Part shown: positions 26,601 to 34,388 of the stretch, one piece after another
Layout: each line of letters opens with the position of its first letter
Numbering within the stretch: position 1 is the stretch's first letter
From: an uncultured Oscillospiraceae bacterium
GTDB taxonomy: Bacteria; Bacillota; Clostridia; Oscillospirales; Ruminococcaceae
Assembly: GCA_934465295.1 (NCBI GenBank)
Contig: CAKSKU010000015.1
Span: 1 to 64,000 of the forward strand
DNA length: 64,000 bases
Direction of reading: 5' to 3'
Notes under the pieces: generated by a model
What the model was told of the DNA's origin: nothing
The model's database searches: none
The model's input: only the letters and a program-made list of their open reading frames with translations
Position numbers and translations under genes: made by a program

Positions 26601-29600
26601 CTTACCGTTGTCTACAACAGCAGGATAAATATAACCTTCCCAAGCATCGGGATCATTAGGAGCGTGGATCTTGTACTTGATCACATATTTAGCATTCTTC
26701 GGTGTATTTTTGCTGTCGTATGTAACAGTAAAGGAATCGCCGACCTTCATTTCTTCATTCTTGAGAGCGGAGAATGTAAAGTTGTCTTTTCCGATAGATG
26801 CCTCATTTGGATCGTATGTGTAAATTGTTTCGTCGTCAGCGTTAACAAATTCGATCTTAACGAGTTCACCGTTAATTACATCGGGATCGGAAGTCTTGAC
26901 ACCGATCTGATACCATTGGTCTTTGTCTGTGATCGGGAAATCAACAGTTGCGGTCATTTCGCCGGTTGCTGTGATTTTATTCTCTGTATCTGCGGCATCT
27001 GTACCGTAATCTACCTGTTTCCATCCGCCGCCATTTCCTTCAGCAGAATTTGTATAGAATGACAATACGCCCTTGCCATCGGTAAGAGTTGTAACGTTTA
27101 CTGTGATCTTAGCCTTTGTTGCAGCTGAAACTTTGGAAATAGGAGCCTTGTTGTTGTCAATTTCCTTGATAGTCTGTGACTTGTCAACAGGATCAGGTTC
27201 TTCTTCCTTTTTAGCCTCGTAAGCAACGCCTGTTACAACGCCTGCGTCAGCTTCAACGATAAAGCCATTTGCAGCCTTTGCAGCCTGATCTGCTGTAAGT
27301 GTGAATACAACTTCTGCTGCATTTTCAGCAGGAGCAGCCTTAGCAATCTCCGCATTGCCCTCAGCAACTGACTTAAGTGCGATCTCGTTTGTAACGTTAT
27401 CCTTAAGTGTTACTGTGATCTTGCCGTCTGCAGCCATTTCGGATGCGGCGATCTGGAGTTTCTTTGCGGAAAGGTCAACGCCCTCTTCACTTGTGAAAGG
27501 AAGTGTGCCGTTTACGGTTTCCTTTTCAGGCTGTACAGGTGCGGGATATGTCGTAACAACTTTGTTCTCACCGTCAAGGAATTCAACCTTTACAAGTTCA
27601 CCCGAAAGAACATCATAGTTATCGGTTTTAAGCTCAATATCGTAAAAATTAAGTTCATCACCGGTTAAATCAAGTTCAACAACAGCGGACGTTTCGCCGG
27701 TCTTGGTGATCTTTTCATTTGCCTGCCAGTCCTGACCTGCACCGTTATCATACTGCTTTTCGGTAGCAAGCCTGTATACTTTATAGCCGCTATCGCAGTT
27801 TGTAACAATATCGAAAGTTGCATAGCCGTTGCTGTCGTACTTTGTAACATTGAGTGTTACTCTTGCTTTTTTTACGCCTTTGCCCTTGAGTTCGCTCAAT
27901 GGAACAGCATTATTGTTAGTGAAAGAGCCAAGCTCCTTGCTCTTGTCAAATGAAAGCTGTGTAACAGTACCCTCTGTACCCTTGATAACAAAGCCGTTCG
28001 CGGTTATTTCAGCAGCTTCACTTTCTGAAAGCTTGAATGTTACCGTATTGTCGCTTTCATTGGAAACGACTTTTTCTTCCTTGATCAATGTTGCGCCGTC
28101 AGCCTTGTAAAGCTGAACCTTGCTTGTTATAGCGGAAGAGAGCTTAACAATAACAGAGTCGCCTGTATTGAAAGGAAATGCGCCGACTTTCAGAGCAGTT
28201 TTTGAAAGGTCGTACGATGCGTCATACAAAGGATAATCTACTTCCTCTGTTTTTACTGTTGGCTTGTCAGGAGTTACCTTTACAGCTGTGAGTTCAGACC
28301 AAGTAGCTGTGATATTTTCGTACTTGCCCTTGAATGCCTCAAGAGTATCAAGTGTAAGACCGGTTGTGGAAACGGTTGTCTTTGAAGTATCTTCAGCAAG
28401 TGTTTCCCAAGTCTGTGTTTCTGCTGCATAGGTTTCAGACCAAACAACGCTGTCAGAACCGGAGAAGAGAGTTATTGTCTGACCCTTTGTTGTTTCGCCC
28501 TTAACTCTATAGTCAACCTGGCAGAGTTTAATGCCCGAACCTGTAATAGTAAGACCGCTTGCCTTTACAGCATCAGCCTGATCTGCGGTAAGTGTATAGC
28601 TTTCTGCAGGTTCAGTATCTTCTGTAATAACAACGTCGCCTGCCTTAATGGTGATCGTACCATTGTTTTCACCGGTCTTTGCAGTTTTAACAGTAAGAGC
28701 ACTGCCTTCAGCAAGAGCAACATCTGTAAACTTGTCAGCTGCAACTGTTACTGTAGCAGGAGTTTTTGTATCCTTGATAGCAAGTCCCTCTGTAGGTGTC
28801 TTGTCTTCAGTTGCGGTATGCTTAACAGTAACCTTTGTTACAACATGACCGTTACCTGTTACTACAAATTTTCCTGCCTCAACCATTTCGGAAGTGAGCT
28901 TGAAAGTATAGGTTTTGTTATCGGAGTCAGTTGTGCCGTCTGCTGCACCTGTTACAGCAACATCAGCCTTAACGTTTTCTTCCGATTCCACGAAGTTTTC
29001 ATCATCTTCATAAGTAATAACAACTTCATCACCGACAGCTTTGGAGTTCAGCGTATATTCATATCCGCCTGTTTCGAGCTTCTTCTTATCAGTAGCGAAG
29101 TCGCTTTCATCTGTAGTTACTGCAGTAACCTCAACCTTGGAAACCGTTACGCCGTCACCGGAAACAGTGAACTTGCTTGCGGATTCAGCTGTAAGAACGA
29201 AAGTGAACTTTCCTTCTTCCGATGCTGTGTCAGTGATATCTGCACCCGTGGAGTCAACTACCTTGATATCGGTTTCTCCCTTGGTGTAAGTGATAGTAAC
29301 TGTATCACCAACAGCACCTGCATTCTCAACATCGAGCTTGCCTGCAACGGTTGTACCGTCGAGGTCAACACCATCAGCTTCAACCCAAACTGTGCCGGTC
29401 TTGTCAATAGATTTTGTGTCCTTTTCCTTTGCAGTAACGGTAAGACCGTTTGCTGTGAATGTGTACTTGTCGCCGTCTGCAAGATCAGCACTTGTGATAG
29501 CACCGCTGAAAGAAAGACCGAAGTCTTCTACGGAAGTGATATCGGCAGCATCTACTGTTGCCTTCTGGGTATCTGCTGCAGCTGTAACGCTTTTCGTTGT

Positions 29601-29750
29601 GCCGCCTGCCTTGTAGTTCAAAGCAAACTGAACGTTAGCGCTGTCAACAGCTGTGGTAGCAGCGAATGCGCCCATTGGAATGACCGCAGCGACCTGAGTT
29701 ACTGCGATAGCAGCAGCGGAAATTCCTGCCACTGTCTTTTTAAATTCCAT
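20664..29750 (-). CDS. Giant secreted repeat protein, 3028 residues
   Basis: The ATG at 29750 is chosen since AAAGG lies 9 bases upstream. A signal peptide (about 1-31, ending GAFA) is followed by several modules of about 95 residues. These recur near the N-terminal third and at the C terminus; each has a ITVTLKxxVT strand and ends like GVVTxVxY, suggesting jelly-roll or carbohydrate-binding-like domains. Residues about 1125-1365 form a BspA/internalin-like LRR block (FPDANFRKVLTAYSS, then LTALKSLTLTNTQ). From about 1450 to 2620, about five modules with LPTxxKYxTLTxxA and LTGNLVLxxV resemble beta-helix or pectin-lyase-like repeats. No LPXTG or SLH anchor is seen. It is probably an adhesin or substrate-binding scaffold; this is inference. 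Low Cys and uniform codon use argue against recent transfer. Confidence 0.88.
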   Translation of the reverse strand: MEFKKTVAGISAAAIAVTQVAAVIPMGAFAATTAVDSANVQFALNYKAGGTTKSVTAAADTQKATVDAADITSVEDFGLSFSGAITSADLADGDKYTFTANGLTVTAKEKDTKSIDKTGTVWVEADGVDLDGTTVAGKLDVENAGAVGDTVTITYTKGETDIKVVDSTGADITDTASEEGKFTFVLTAESASKFTVSGDGVTVSKVEVTAVTTDESDFATDKKKLETGGYEYTLNSKAVGDEVVITYEDDENFVESEENVKADVAVTGAADGTTDSDNKTYTFKLTSEMVEAGKFVVTGNGHVVTKVTVKHTATEDKTPTEGLAIKDTKTPATVTVAADKFTDVALAEGSALTVKTAKTGENNGTITIKAGDVVITEDTEPAESYTLTADQADAVKASGLTITGSGIKLCQVDYRVKGETTKGQTITLFSGSDSVVWSETYAAETQTWETLAEDTSKTTVSTTGLTLDTLEAFKGKYENITATWSELTAVKVTPDKPTVKTEEVDYPLYDASYDLSKTALKVGAFPFNTGDSVIVKLSSAITSKVQLYKADGATLIKEEKVVSNESDNTVTFKLSESEAAEITANGFVIKGTEGTVTQLSFDKSKELGSFTNNNAVPLSELKGKGVKKARVTLNVTKYDSNGYATFDIVTNCDSGYKVYRLATEKQYDNGAGQDWQANEKITKTGETSAVVELDLTGDELNFYDIELKTDNYDVLSGELVKVEFLDGENKVVTTYPAPVQPEKETVNGTLPFTSEEGVDLSAKKLQIAASEMAADGKITVTLKDNVTNEIALKSVAEGNAEIAKAAPAENAAEVVFTLTADQAAKAANGFIVEADAGVVTGVAYEAKKEEEPDPVDKSQTIKEIDNNKAPISKVSAATKAKITVNVTTLTDGKGVLSFYTNSAEGNGGGWKQVDYGTDAADTENKITATGEMTATVDFPITDKDQWYQIGVKTSDPDVINGELVKIEFVNADDETIYTYDPNEASIGKDNFTFSALKNEEMKVGDSFTVTYDSKNTPKNAKYVIKYKIHAPNDPDAWEGYIYPAVVDNGKIDNSSSAKTGLKVTSATEGTVTTFTFTAVSKTTVEPFGVNIEISSSGEWNDTQYPWFGDISFFVKSAADEDTTKIDINAANFPDANFRKVLTAYSSEKVKNVPVLTEADIAKITDLGNGKPGDAYKDEVANLAKVVNFKGIEKLTALKSLTLTNTQKNFKALDLSQNAALTSVDVSGCTNLADLKLPETAAIETLLLQKTAITAVDVSKYTGLKVLNVSDTKLTALDVKANTELETLALANVKVKELDVKANIALKTLDAANCGLTKIDVSANTLLEDLDVSGNSLITLDLTGLTALTKLNADNNKRNIGTVIDNTYDLTALVAEGLVVDKMTITTEGVTRNENVLTGVKGDVTYTYETGLATEGLDKVTFTLAPEKVTSENFEVSYMDGAESKSVVCETWDEVLKAMTDKNVEYSVTVKKDVTVDKLTMPTAAKAKSVTVVAEGSTITTKSASVTLPTDTLLINVKIKAVDKDGKTLAKTFTLNASKDLKIAGGLEIEAKASTIKGGAKSVLKTVHATNEFDSAITGFGTVRVDNGAVTFNNTVKVKELAVKNGSVVEIGKNAAVTVTNITSNGSTPSKLVYTDAEYKPVAVTGNITGNVKLEVGISYKKTAASEEGQEPTTTTVSRFAKDDVVLVSKNADLAAVDASESLPEGATLGRDKSDIKVMDTVATMNGVEYAQWSDITSTIAAAAKADKNFAKTAVYDITLFKELDAKGALKMPAAGTFGELYIKSDAAAQTVKFTGNLTLTGKTTFENVKLVSDSKGTAKDFTISAGKNDLTLNSVTTAEKASIKTITSSGVVNLDRVTVGTVTAATVNVTKTTSIVPGAGVINDEEKTWEGKEVAASSVTVTGNLTAKTALNLNGDNASLTVKGVVNAMSIEAEKDTATLAVYTQPKGKNALVIGKNGVTAASKSLQFVLVDYTSEKTAHITEDVVLGTIAGTYADEFVPSNDNLDTEDSYYILKSGKNLIAKSKTAAADYVNVKINGKTARYKTVDEAIKDISATGKSTDVIEITITDKTFGSAVAKLPLPTANKYKTLTYKAADAVTVKVTGDLALTGNLVLDNVDIEKVTKDGKSTAALNVNVGKYELYANGCYLNKTADAAEGSGEYSAVANISGTGKFTTGIDIVVSGKVNGTTLVLNGNKVTLDGDRAAFTGSIEATEESTFSYKLAKNVKFVNITGEGLKLDGAAVAEDAVLASITGDYTKDAVVVDGELKVVRSGNSLKAVKAEKVVEVKAYSSEAEFEEENVDKVRTYDSVASAMNDISRIKNKEACYKVAVKTGDVLVLPKANTYRGIELTADKAAEITTAKDLTLTGMLILGENVTLNKADKKAMTVKLGSYSLMIDKNAHVAYDAEKKVSQFVNIDGSKGGFFADGDITVSGKVNVGYFKAPKTTLADNASFAAAIIIAEGGDSLNYNVKNASKVKIGNILGKGDIVLNVDGEIADKQIAVLTGNYRAESVTIGDGKTYVAVPKGNKLMAVAKANAKAAALTLDGETTYLFDTYENAVKAVAKLGDAKTEIEIDVTDVQPVSGKLALPTKGKYETLTITSDKAVTLKVNSDITLTGNLVIGGKVTLQKKEGTAKDLLKFKSATDNKTKKALYTVTVVDNAKVVNGSVNGEPIVNPEPTEPEPAEKTVVNGEIGYTNETGVDLSANILKIAKTNVVENGSITVTLKDNVTSAIVLNDADGNELTKAIPDTGASSVIFILTADQAEKITANGFTVTGDAGVVTAVKYAPPSIPATEKKGETFGTLDYSGSVDLTLYVLKINAKSDVAAKGTITVTLQEAVENSIEFRRAADGDALKTIAPTSGSNTYTWELSDEDATYIQQNGFYICGTAGVITSVTYTEPTAPTTPEAKGAYEGSLNYNGDGIDLSRFVLYINKKAVVEKGTITVTLKEEVTSSVIFKKTNKTDVIKTVAPTSGSTSTTYTWVLSADDAAYIAENGFIIDGTEGVLTSVTYTAPDSSDIDDNGSDDV

Positions 29751-29908
29751 GATTATCATCCTTTCATGATAAATTTTCTGTGCAAAGACCCTTCTTTGCA
29801 TTGTTGTTCCTGCAAAAAAGTCCGAAATTCCCCAATGTAAAGCGTTTCCGCAGCCTCTGCGAAATTATAACCAACAATGGAAAAATTTATTACATCTTTG
29901 CTTCTTAG

Positions 29909-29937
29909 ATTATAGCACTTCTAAAATGATATTTCAA
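29909..29937 (-). promoter_or_regulatory. Promoter of the giant surface-protein gene
   Basis: On the minus strand TTGAAA (29937-29932), 17 bases, TATAAT (29914-29909). The expected transcript starts near 29902, giving a leader of about 150 bases before the ATG at 29750. Confidence 0.75.
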
Positions 29938-30113
29938 GTTATTTTTACTACTTTTTAATATAAAATTAAAGCAGTTTTTTGCCCAATAAGGCATAATTCT
30001 CACAAAAATGCAAGTTTGTGGAAAATTTAAACAGCTTTTACTGTATAAATCCCCCAAAAGCCGCTTTCCCGATGCAGCGTTTTACCGTAAAGAACAAGCG
30101 AGTGCAGAAAAAA

Positions 30114-30256
30114 AGGATGTTTTACACTATATTTATATAGTATAAGCAATCAAGTAACGGAAAATCCGATTTTCAGCGGAAAAAATACGCTCGGAAACGT
30201 AAGCCGCTGATATAAAGCCGAAAAAACGCAGTTTATGCAACACGGCAAAACATCCT
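30114..30256. other. Structured intergenic segment with nested inverted repeats
   Basis: Arms AGGATGTTTT (30114-30123) and AAAACATCCT (30247-30256) enclose a palindrome ACTATAT-TT-ATATAGT (30126-30141), a hairpin GAAAATC-C-GATTTTC (30160-30174) and further GCGG/CCGC pairings. It could be a structured RNA, a protein-binding region or a small repeat element. It lies in the 630-base gap between the divergent giant gene and marR; apart from the two promoters nothing else was seen there. Confidence 0.35.
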
Positions 30257-30309
30257 CTACAATAATTCCAAGCAAAAAATTACGCATTACGAATTTTAAA
30301 AATTCCCCC

Positions 30310-30363
30310 TTGACAAATCGAAAAAACAAGCATATAATTATCATTGGTAATTATTATTGATAA
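30310..30363 (+). promoter_or_regulatory. Consensus marR-MATE promoter with palindromic operator
   Basis: TTGACA (30310-30315), 17 bases, TATAAT (30333-30338). Overlapping the -10 and start point are TTATCA (30338-30343) and TGATAA (30358-30363), and TAATTA repeated at 30335-30340 and 30348-30353 around TCATTGG. This is a likely site for autorepression by the MarR protein. Confidence 0.75.
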
Positions 30364-30378
30364 CTATTGGAGAAAAAT

Positions 30379-30828
30379 ATGACACCCGAAAAAGTAAAAG
30401 AAATGCTTGATGCCTGCTATCTGGCGAAAAGGATAAGGGAACTTTTGCCCGAACTGCCGAAAGGCGTTGCGCCGTCGTATATCCAGTATCTCGATACGAT
30501 AAGAAAGCTCGAAAAGAACGGGGAAAAGGTGAAGATCTCCGATATAAGCGAAGCACTCGGACTTCCACGACCCGGCGTGACCCGAACCGTGAGGGAAATG
30601 GAGGAGAAAGGCTACCTCTGCAAGCTTTCTTCGGACGAGGACGGCAGGATAACATACATCACCGCCGCACCAAAGGGCGAGGAGCTGTCCGAGCGGTACG
30701 ACAATACCTATTTTTCCGAATTATCGGGGGAGCTTGACAATATCTCGGACGAAGAAGCGGACGGAATGATCTCCGCTATCGAAAAATTCTATAAAGTAAT
30801 GAGCGAAAGGAAGAAAAAACTTGGATAA
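30379..30828 (+). CDS. MarR-family transcriptional regulator
   Basis: A 149-residue winged-helix regulator. The recognition region VKISDISEALGLPRPGVTRTVREMEEKGYL and the wing with SSDEDGRITYITAAPKGEEL match the MarR fold, flanked by N- and C-terminal dimerisation helices. GGAG lies 6 bases before ATG 30379. The 3' end overlaps the MATE transporter start by 8 bases, so both are on one transcript. The ligand is unknown, but the usual logic is derepression of the efflux pump by its substrate. Confidence 0.92.
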   Translation: MTPEKVKEMLDACYLAKRIRELLPELPKGVAPSYIQYLDTIRKLEKNGEKVKISDISEALGLPRPGVTRTVREMEEKGYLCKLSSDEDGRITYITAAPKGEELSERYDNTYFSELSGELDNISDEEADGMISAIEKFYKVMSERKKKLG

Positions 30829-32167
30829 TTCAAGATCGGATTTCACACAAGGAAAAATTTTGAATAAGCTTGTGAGCTTTATGATGCCGATACTCGGCGC
30901 ACTCGTCCTGCAGGCGGCTTACGGTGCAGTCGATCTGCTCGTTGTCGGACGCTTCGGCACGACTGCGGGACTTTCGGCTGTTTCAACGGGAAGTCAGGTG
31001 CTGAACCTTGTAACGTTCGTACTCATTCAGCTTGCAATGGGAATGACGGTGCTTATCGCACGCTATATCGGCGAAAAAAGGCAGGAGGGGATAGGTGCTG
31101 TCATAGGCGGCTCAACGGTCGTTTTTGCGATGATCTCCGCCGTGCTTTTTGTCGTGATGATATGTTTTGCAAAGCCGATATCGGCTCTTATGCAAGCTCC
31201 CGAAGAGGCTCTCGATGCAACGGCGGCTTATGTCCGTATCTGCGGCGGAGGGATCTTCTTCATCGTTGCGTATAACCTGCTTGCGGCGATATTCCGAGGC
31301 TTGGGCGACAGCCGTTCACCGCTTATTTTCGTTGCGGTTGCCTGCGCTGTCAATATCATAGGCGACCTTGTGCTTGTCGCAGGCTTTAAAATGGACGCTT
31401 CGGGTGCGGCTCTCGCAACGGTCTTTGCCCAGGCGGTGAGCGTTGTTTTCGCTTTGCTTATCCTCAAAAAAAGAAAGCTCCCGTTCAGCATTTCCAAGAG
31501 AGATTTCAGGATCAATCAACAGTGCCAAAGAGCGTTCAGGGTCGGACTTCCGCTCGCATTTCAGGAGTGCCTTACGCAGATATCGTTCCTTGCACTCTGC
31601 GCATTTGTGAACAGGCTCGGACTGGAGGCTTCGTCGGGCTACGGCGTTGCCTGCAAGATAGTCAGCTTCGCAATGCTTATACCGAGTGCGATAATGCAGT
31701 CAATGGCATCATTCGTTTCGCAGAATATCGGCGCAGGAAACGTGAAAAGAGCGCAGAAGTCGATGTTCACGGGAATGGGTATTGGTGTCGTTATCGGCTG
31801 TATAGTTTTTGTGCTTGTAATGTTCAGGGGCGACCTGCTGACGGGCATCTTCACACCCGATGCCGCCGTTGTGCAGAACGGCTATGACTATCTCAAAGGC
31901 TTTGCTCCCGAAACCATCGTCACGGCGATACTGTTCAGTATGATAGGCTACTTCAACGGCAGCGGCAAAACGCTCTGGGTGATGATACAGGGACTTACAC
32001 AGACACTGCTCGTCCGTCTGCCGCTCGCATATTTTATGAGCATACAGCCGAATGCAAGCCTTACAAAGATAGGTCTTGCCGCACCCGCCGCAACGGTTTT
32101 CGGAATAATCCTCAATGTTATCTTCTTCATCTACATAAACAAAAAGCAGGAAAAAACTGTCGAATAA
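30821..32167 (+). CDS. MATE-family multidrug efflux transporter
   Basis: A 448-residue integral membrane protein with 12 predicted helices in two homologous halves, as in MATE/NorM/DinF transporters that export cationic compounds in exchange for Na+ or H+. N-terminal features include PILGALVLQAAYGAVDLLVVG and GSQVLNLVTF. The start is TTG at 30821, supported by GAAAGGAAG upstream and by translational overlap with marR. Expression is presumably controlled by that regulator. Substrate unknown. Confidence 0.92.
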   Translation: MDNSRSDFTQGKILNKLVSFMMPILGALVLQAAYGAVDLLVVGRFGTTAGLSAVSTGSQVLNLVTFVLIQLAMGMTVLIARYIGEKRQEGIGAVIGGSTVVFAMISAVLFVVMICFAKPISALMQAPEEALDATAAYVRICGGGIFFIVAYNLLAAIFRGLGDSRSPLIFVAVACAVNIIGDLVLVAGFKMDASGAALATVFAQAVSVVFALLILKKRKLPFSISKRDFRINQQCQRAFRVGLPLAFQECLTQISFLALCAFVNRLGLEASSGYGVACKIVSFAMLIPSAIMQSMASFVSQNIGAGNVKRAQKSMFTGMGIGVVIGCIVFVLVMFRGDLLTGIFTPDAAVVQNGYDYLKGFAPETIVTAILFSMIGYFNGSGKTLWVMIQGLTQTLLVRLPLAYFMSIQPNASLTKIGLAAPAATVFGIILNVIFFIYINKKQEKTVE

Positions 32168-32215
32168 AAACTGCGCTCCGCACAAAGCTTGTACGCCGTG
32201 CGGAGCGCAGTTTTA
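32168..32215. terminator. Bidirectional terminator between convergent operons
   Basis: A 13-bp perfect stem, CTGCGCTCCGCAC (32171-32183) with GTGCGGAGCGCAG (32198-32210), flanked by A-run and T-run. It serves the MATE gene from the left and the phosphatase operon from the right. Confidence 0.88.
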
Positions 32216-32917
32216 TTTGTCAAGATGAAATATGCCGCAGATGACTGTGTAGTTGTCGCCCTTGTTTTCGGCACGGCGGATATGGCGTTTGAGCATATTT
32301 TTTGCCCAGTCGTGCGCCCTTGCCGATTTAAGCAGGTCGATCTCCATCTCGGTCTCGTAAACATATTCCCAGAAGCCGTCACTGCACACAAGAAATGCAT
32401 CGCCGTCGCAGATCTTTATCGGCGGATATTTCCGTTTCAGTTCAAGCTCCTCTTTATCGCCGAGGACCTTCAGCAGCTTTGAGCGGTCTTCGCTTCCCCT
32501 TATCTCGGAAAAACTCATCGTTCCCATATCGACAGCCGCCTGACAGACGGAGTGATCCTTCGTCATCGCTGAGAGCCTTCCTTTGCTGAAATAATACACC
32601 CTGCTGTCGCCGACATTTGCAAAGCGGAACATACCCTTTTCGGCAAAGCCTGCGGCTGCGGTAGTTCTGCCCTCGCCGAGAGCGTAAACGCAGCTGTTTG
32701 CGCCTTTGAGAAGCTCCGCTATCCGCTTGTCGTCATAGCCGCCCGTGCAGTTCTCGGTGAAAAATCTTATCGCCGCAGCGGAAGCGGCTTCGCCCCGTTC
32801 GTGACCGCCGAGACCGTCCGCAACGATGAAAACGCCCTTTTCCGTGCTGCAAAGATAGGAGTCCTCGTTGATATCATGGCCGCCCTCTGCGGAATAAACG
32901 GCAGTGTCTATCCTCAT
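32213..32917 (-). CDS. PP2C-family Ser/Thr protein phosphatase (second of operon)
   Basis: A 234-residue soluble PP2C/Stp-like phosphatase. The metal-binding aspartates are present in DINEDSYL, VADGLGGHERGE, VCSDGFWEY and KGDNYTVI. It should dephosphorylate proteins modified by the nearby Ser/Thr kinases, using Mn2+ or Mg2+. Start 32917 has AGAGGGA 6 bases upstream; a TTG at 32932 would overlap the preceding gene. It is the last gene of the minus-strand operon that begins with the LRR kinase at 39924. Confidence 0.9.
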   Translation of the reverse strand: MRIDTAVYSAEGGHDINEDSYLCSTEKGVFIVADGLGGHERGEAASAAAIRFFTENCTGGYDDKRIAELLKGANSCVYALGEGRTTAAAGFAEKGMFRFANVGDSRVYYFSKGRLSAMTKDHSVCQAAVDMGTMSFSEIRGSEDRSKLLKVLGDKEELELKRKYPPIKICDGDAFLVCSDGFWEYVYETEMEIDLLKSARAHDWAKNMLKRHIRRAENKGDNYTVICGIFHLDK

Positions 32918-32928
32918 AGTATCCCTCT

Positions 32929-34368
32929 TCAATAGTTGATCTGGAAAAGCTGTTCCGTGCTGCCGAGGTAGAAATACATTCCCGACGGGAGAGCGGTCGG
33001 CACGTTTTCGGCAAGCTTCTGTCCGCTTCCGAGGAATGTTCCGCAGCTTGAACCGCGGTCGATTATCTCATATACCGAGCCGTTCTGTCTTATCTCGCAG
33101 TGAAGTCCCGAAATTCCCTGTGTGTTTACGGGGAAGCATATCGTGCATTTTTCGGGGTTTCTTCCGATAACTGCGCTGCCCGATATAGGAAAGCTTCGTC
33201 CTGCCATAACGCCCTTTATGCCCGTTATGGAAGCCGTGTGCGAAACGCCGACCTCGGGAACAGCCGAAACGGCGGCAGGTGCAGGGGAGGGAGCAGAGCT
33301 GCCCTTTTTATTTTTCATCACAAGAACAACTATCAGAACGATGCAGAGAACGGCGAATGCAGCCGCAATTATCGTAACAACAATATTCATACCGCCCGAT
33401 GACTTGTTCTCGGCAGGCTCGGCAACAGTCTGTGTAGTTTCGGCAGTTTCGCTCGGCAGGGATATCTCTGATTCGGTTTCAGCAGTATCGGAAACCTCAG
33501 TCGAAAGCGTGTAAGGCACAACATCCCTGTTGACAGCGGCAAGAAGTTCATCGATAACGACAGCATATTTGGAGTCATAAACGCTGTAAGTGTTGATGCC
33601 GACTACCTCGCCCTTGGAGTTTACAAGAGGACCGCCCGAATTTCCGCTTCGGATATCAACATCGATAAGATAGACCTGAACGCCGTTCCGGTCGGTGCTT
33701 TTTCTCGAGATAGCACCTCTTGTCATCGTGATATCATCAATGTTGTATGCAAGTCCGGTGTTGTCCATAAAAAGGTCGGAATCGAACGGAAAGCCGAGTG
33801 CCGCATATTCATCGTCCATATCGATATTTTCCGAACGGCAGATAACGAGCGGCTTTCTCTTATCGGTAGGCTCGGGGAGCTTGAGTATGCAGATATCCTT
33901 TTTCTCATTGATATAGTATATCTGCGCACGCATAAAGTCGTTTGAGCCGTAGGAAAAATAAACTCTTACTTCGTCGGCTCTGCGGCTGTTTACCTCTGTC
34001 TTTGCGGTCGTTGAGTTTGTACTCAGGTATTCGGCATATCTATCCACTACAACATGAGCATTTGTAACGATATAGCTTACAGGCTGACCTTCTTCACCGA
34101 TAGCAAATCCGCTGCCTCTGCAGTTGGTCGGCAGGAATGTCATGTAATAGTCAAGCGACAGAGGTTCGGTAATGCCCTCAACGTAGTCAAATGAACCCCT
34201 AAATACTGTATAATCATTGGTTTCGGGGTTAGGAACAAAAGTCGATTCAATATATACAACGCCGTCCTTGGCTTTGCTGTGTTCCGCCGCAGATGAGGGT
34301 ATCATCACCGCACACAAAGCTGCCGCCGAGATAAGCAGAACGCTTATCAGTTTATATAGCTTGTTCAT
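32929..34368 (-). CDS. Transmembrane trypsin-like protease with cytoplasmic FHA domain
   Basis: A 479-residue protein. It has a signal peptide (about 1-28), an S1C/DegP-like protease domain (about 30-285) with the full triad in TNAHVV, KKDICIL and RSGNSGGPL, then a Ser/Thr/Glu-rich linker. One transmembrane helix follows (about 324-352, ending in a Lys-rich stop) and then an FHA domain (about 393-475, with GRNPEKCTI, SGLHCEI and the SSCGTFL loop). The topology thus puts the protease outside and the phosphothreonine reader inside. No PDZ domain is present. Start 34368 has GAAAGGA upstream. It sits between two PP2C genes downstream of the kinase, so it is a candidate output of the phospho-relay; this is inference. 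Confidence 0.9.
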   Translation of the reverse strand: MNKLYKLISVLLISAAALCAVMIPSSAAEHSKAKDGVVYIESTFVPNPETNDYTVFRGSFDYVEGITEPLSLDYYMTFLPTNCRGSGFAIGEEGQPVSYIVTNAHVVVDRYAEYLSTNSTTAKTEVNSRRADEVRVYFSYGSNDFMRAQIYYINEKKDICILKLPEPTDKRKPLVICRSENIDMDDEYAALGFPFDSDLFMDNTGLAYNIDDITMTRGAISRKSTDRNGVQVYLIDVDIRSGNSGGPLVNSKGEVVGINTYSVYDSKYAVVIDELLAAVNRDVVPYTLSTEVSDTAETESEISLPSETAETTQTVAEPAENKSSGGMNIVVTIIAAAFAVLCIVLIVVLVMKNKKGSSAPSPAPAAVSAVPEVGVSHTASITGIKGVMAGRSFPISGSAVIGRNPEKCTICFPVNTQGISGLHCEIRQNGSVYEIIDRGSSCGTFLGSGQKLAENVPTALPSGMYFYLGSTEQLFQINY

Positions 34369-34388
34369 AGTCTGATTTCCTTTCAATA

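Noticed and set aside
28818..29840. 340-codon forward ORF opposite the giant gene
   Set aside because: It is antisense to a clear coding sequence with signal peptide and repeats; its Cys/Ser-rich translation has no promoter or ribosome binding site and reflects the codon use of the real gene.
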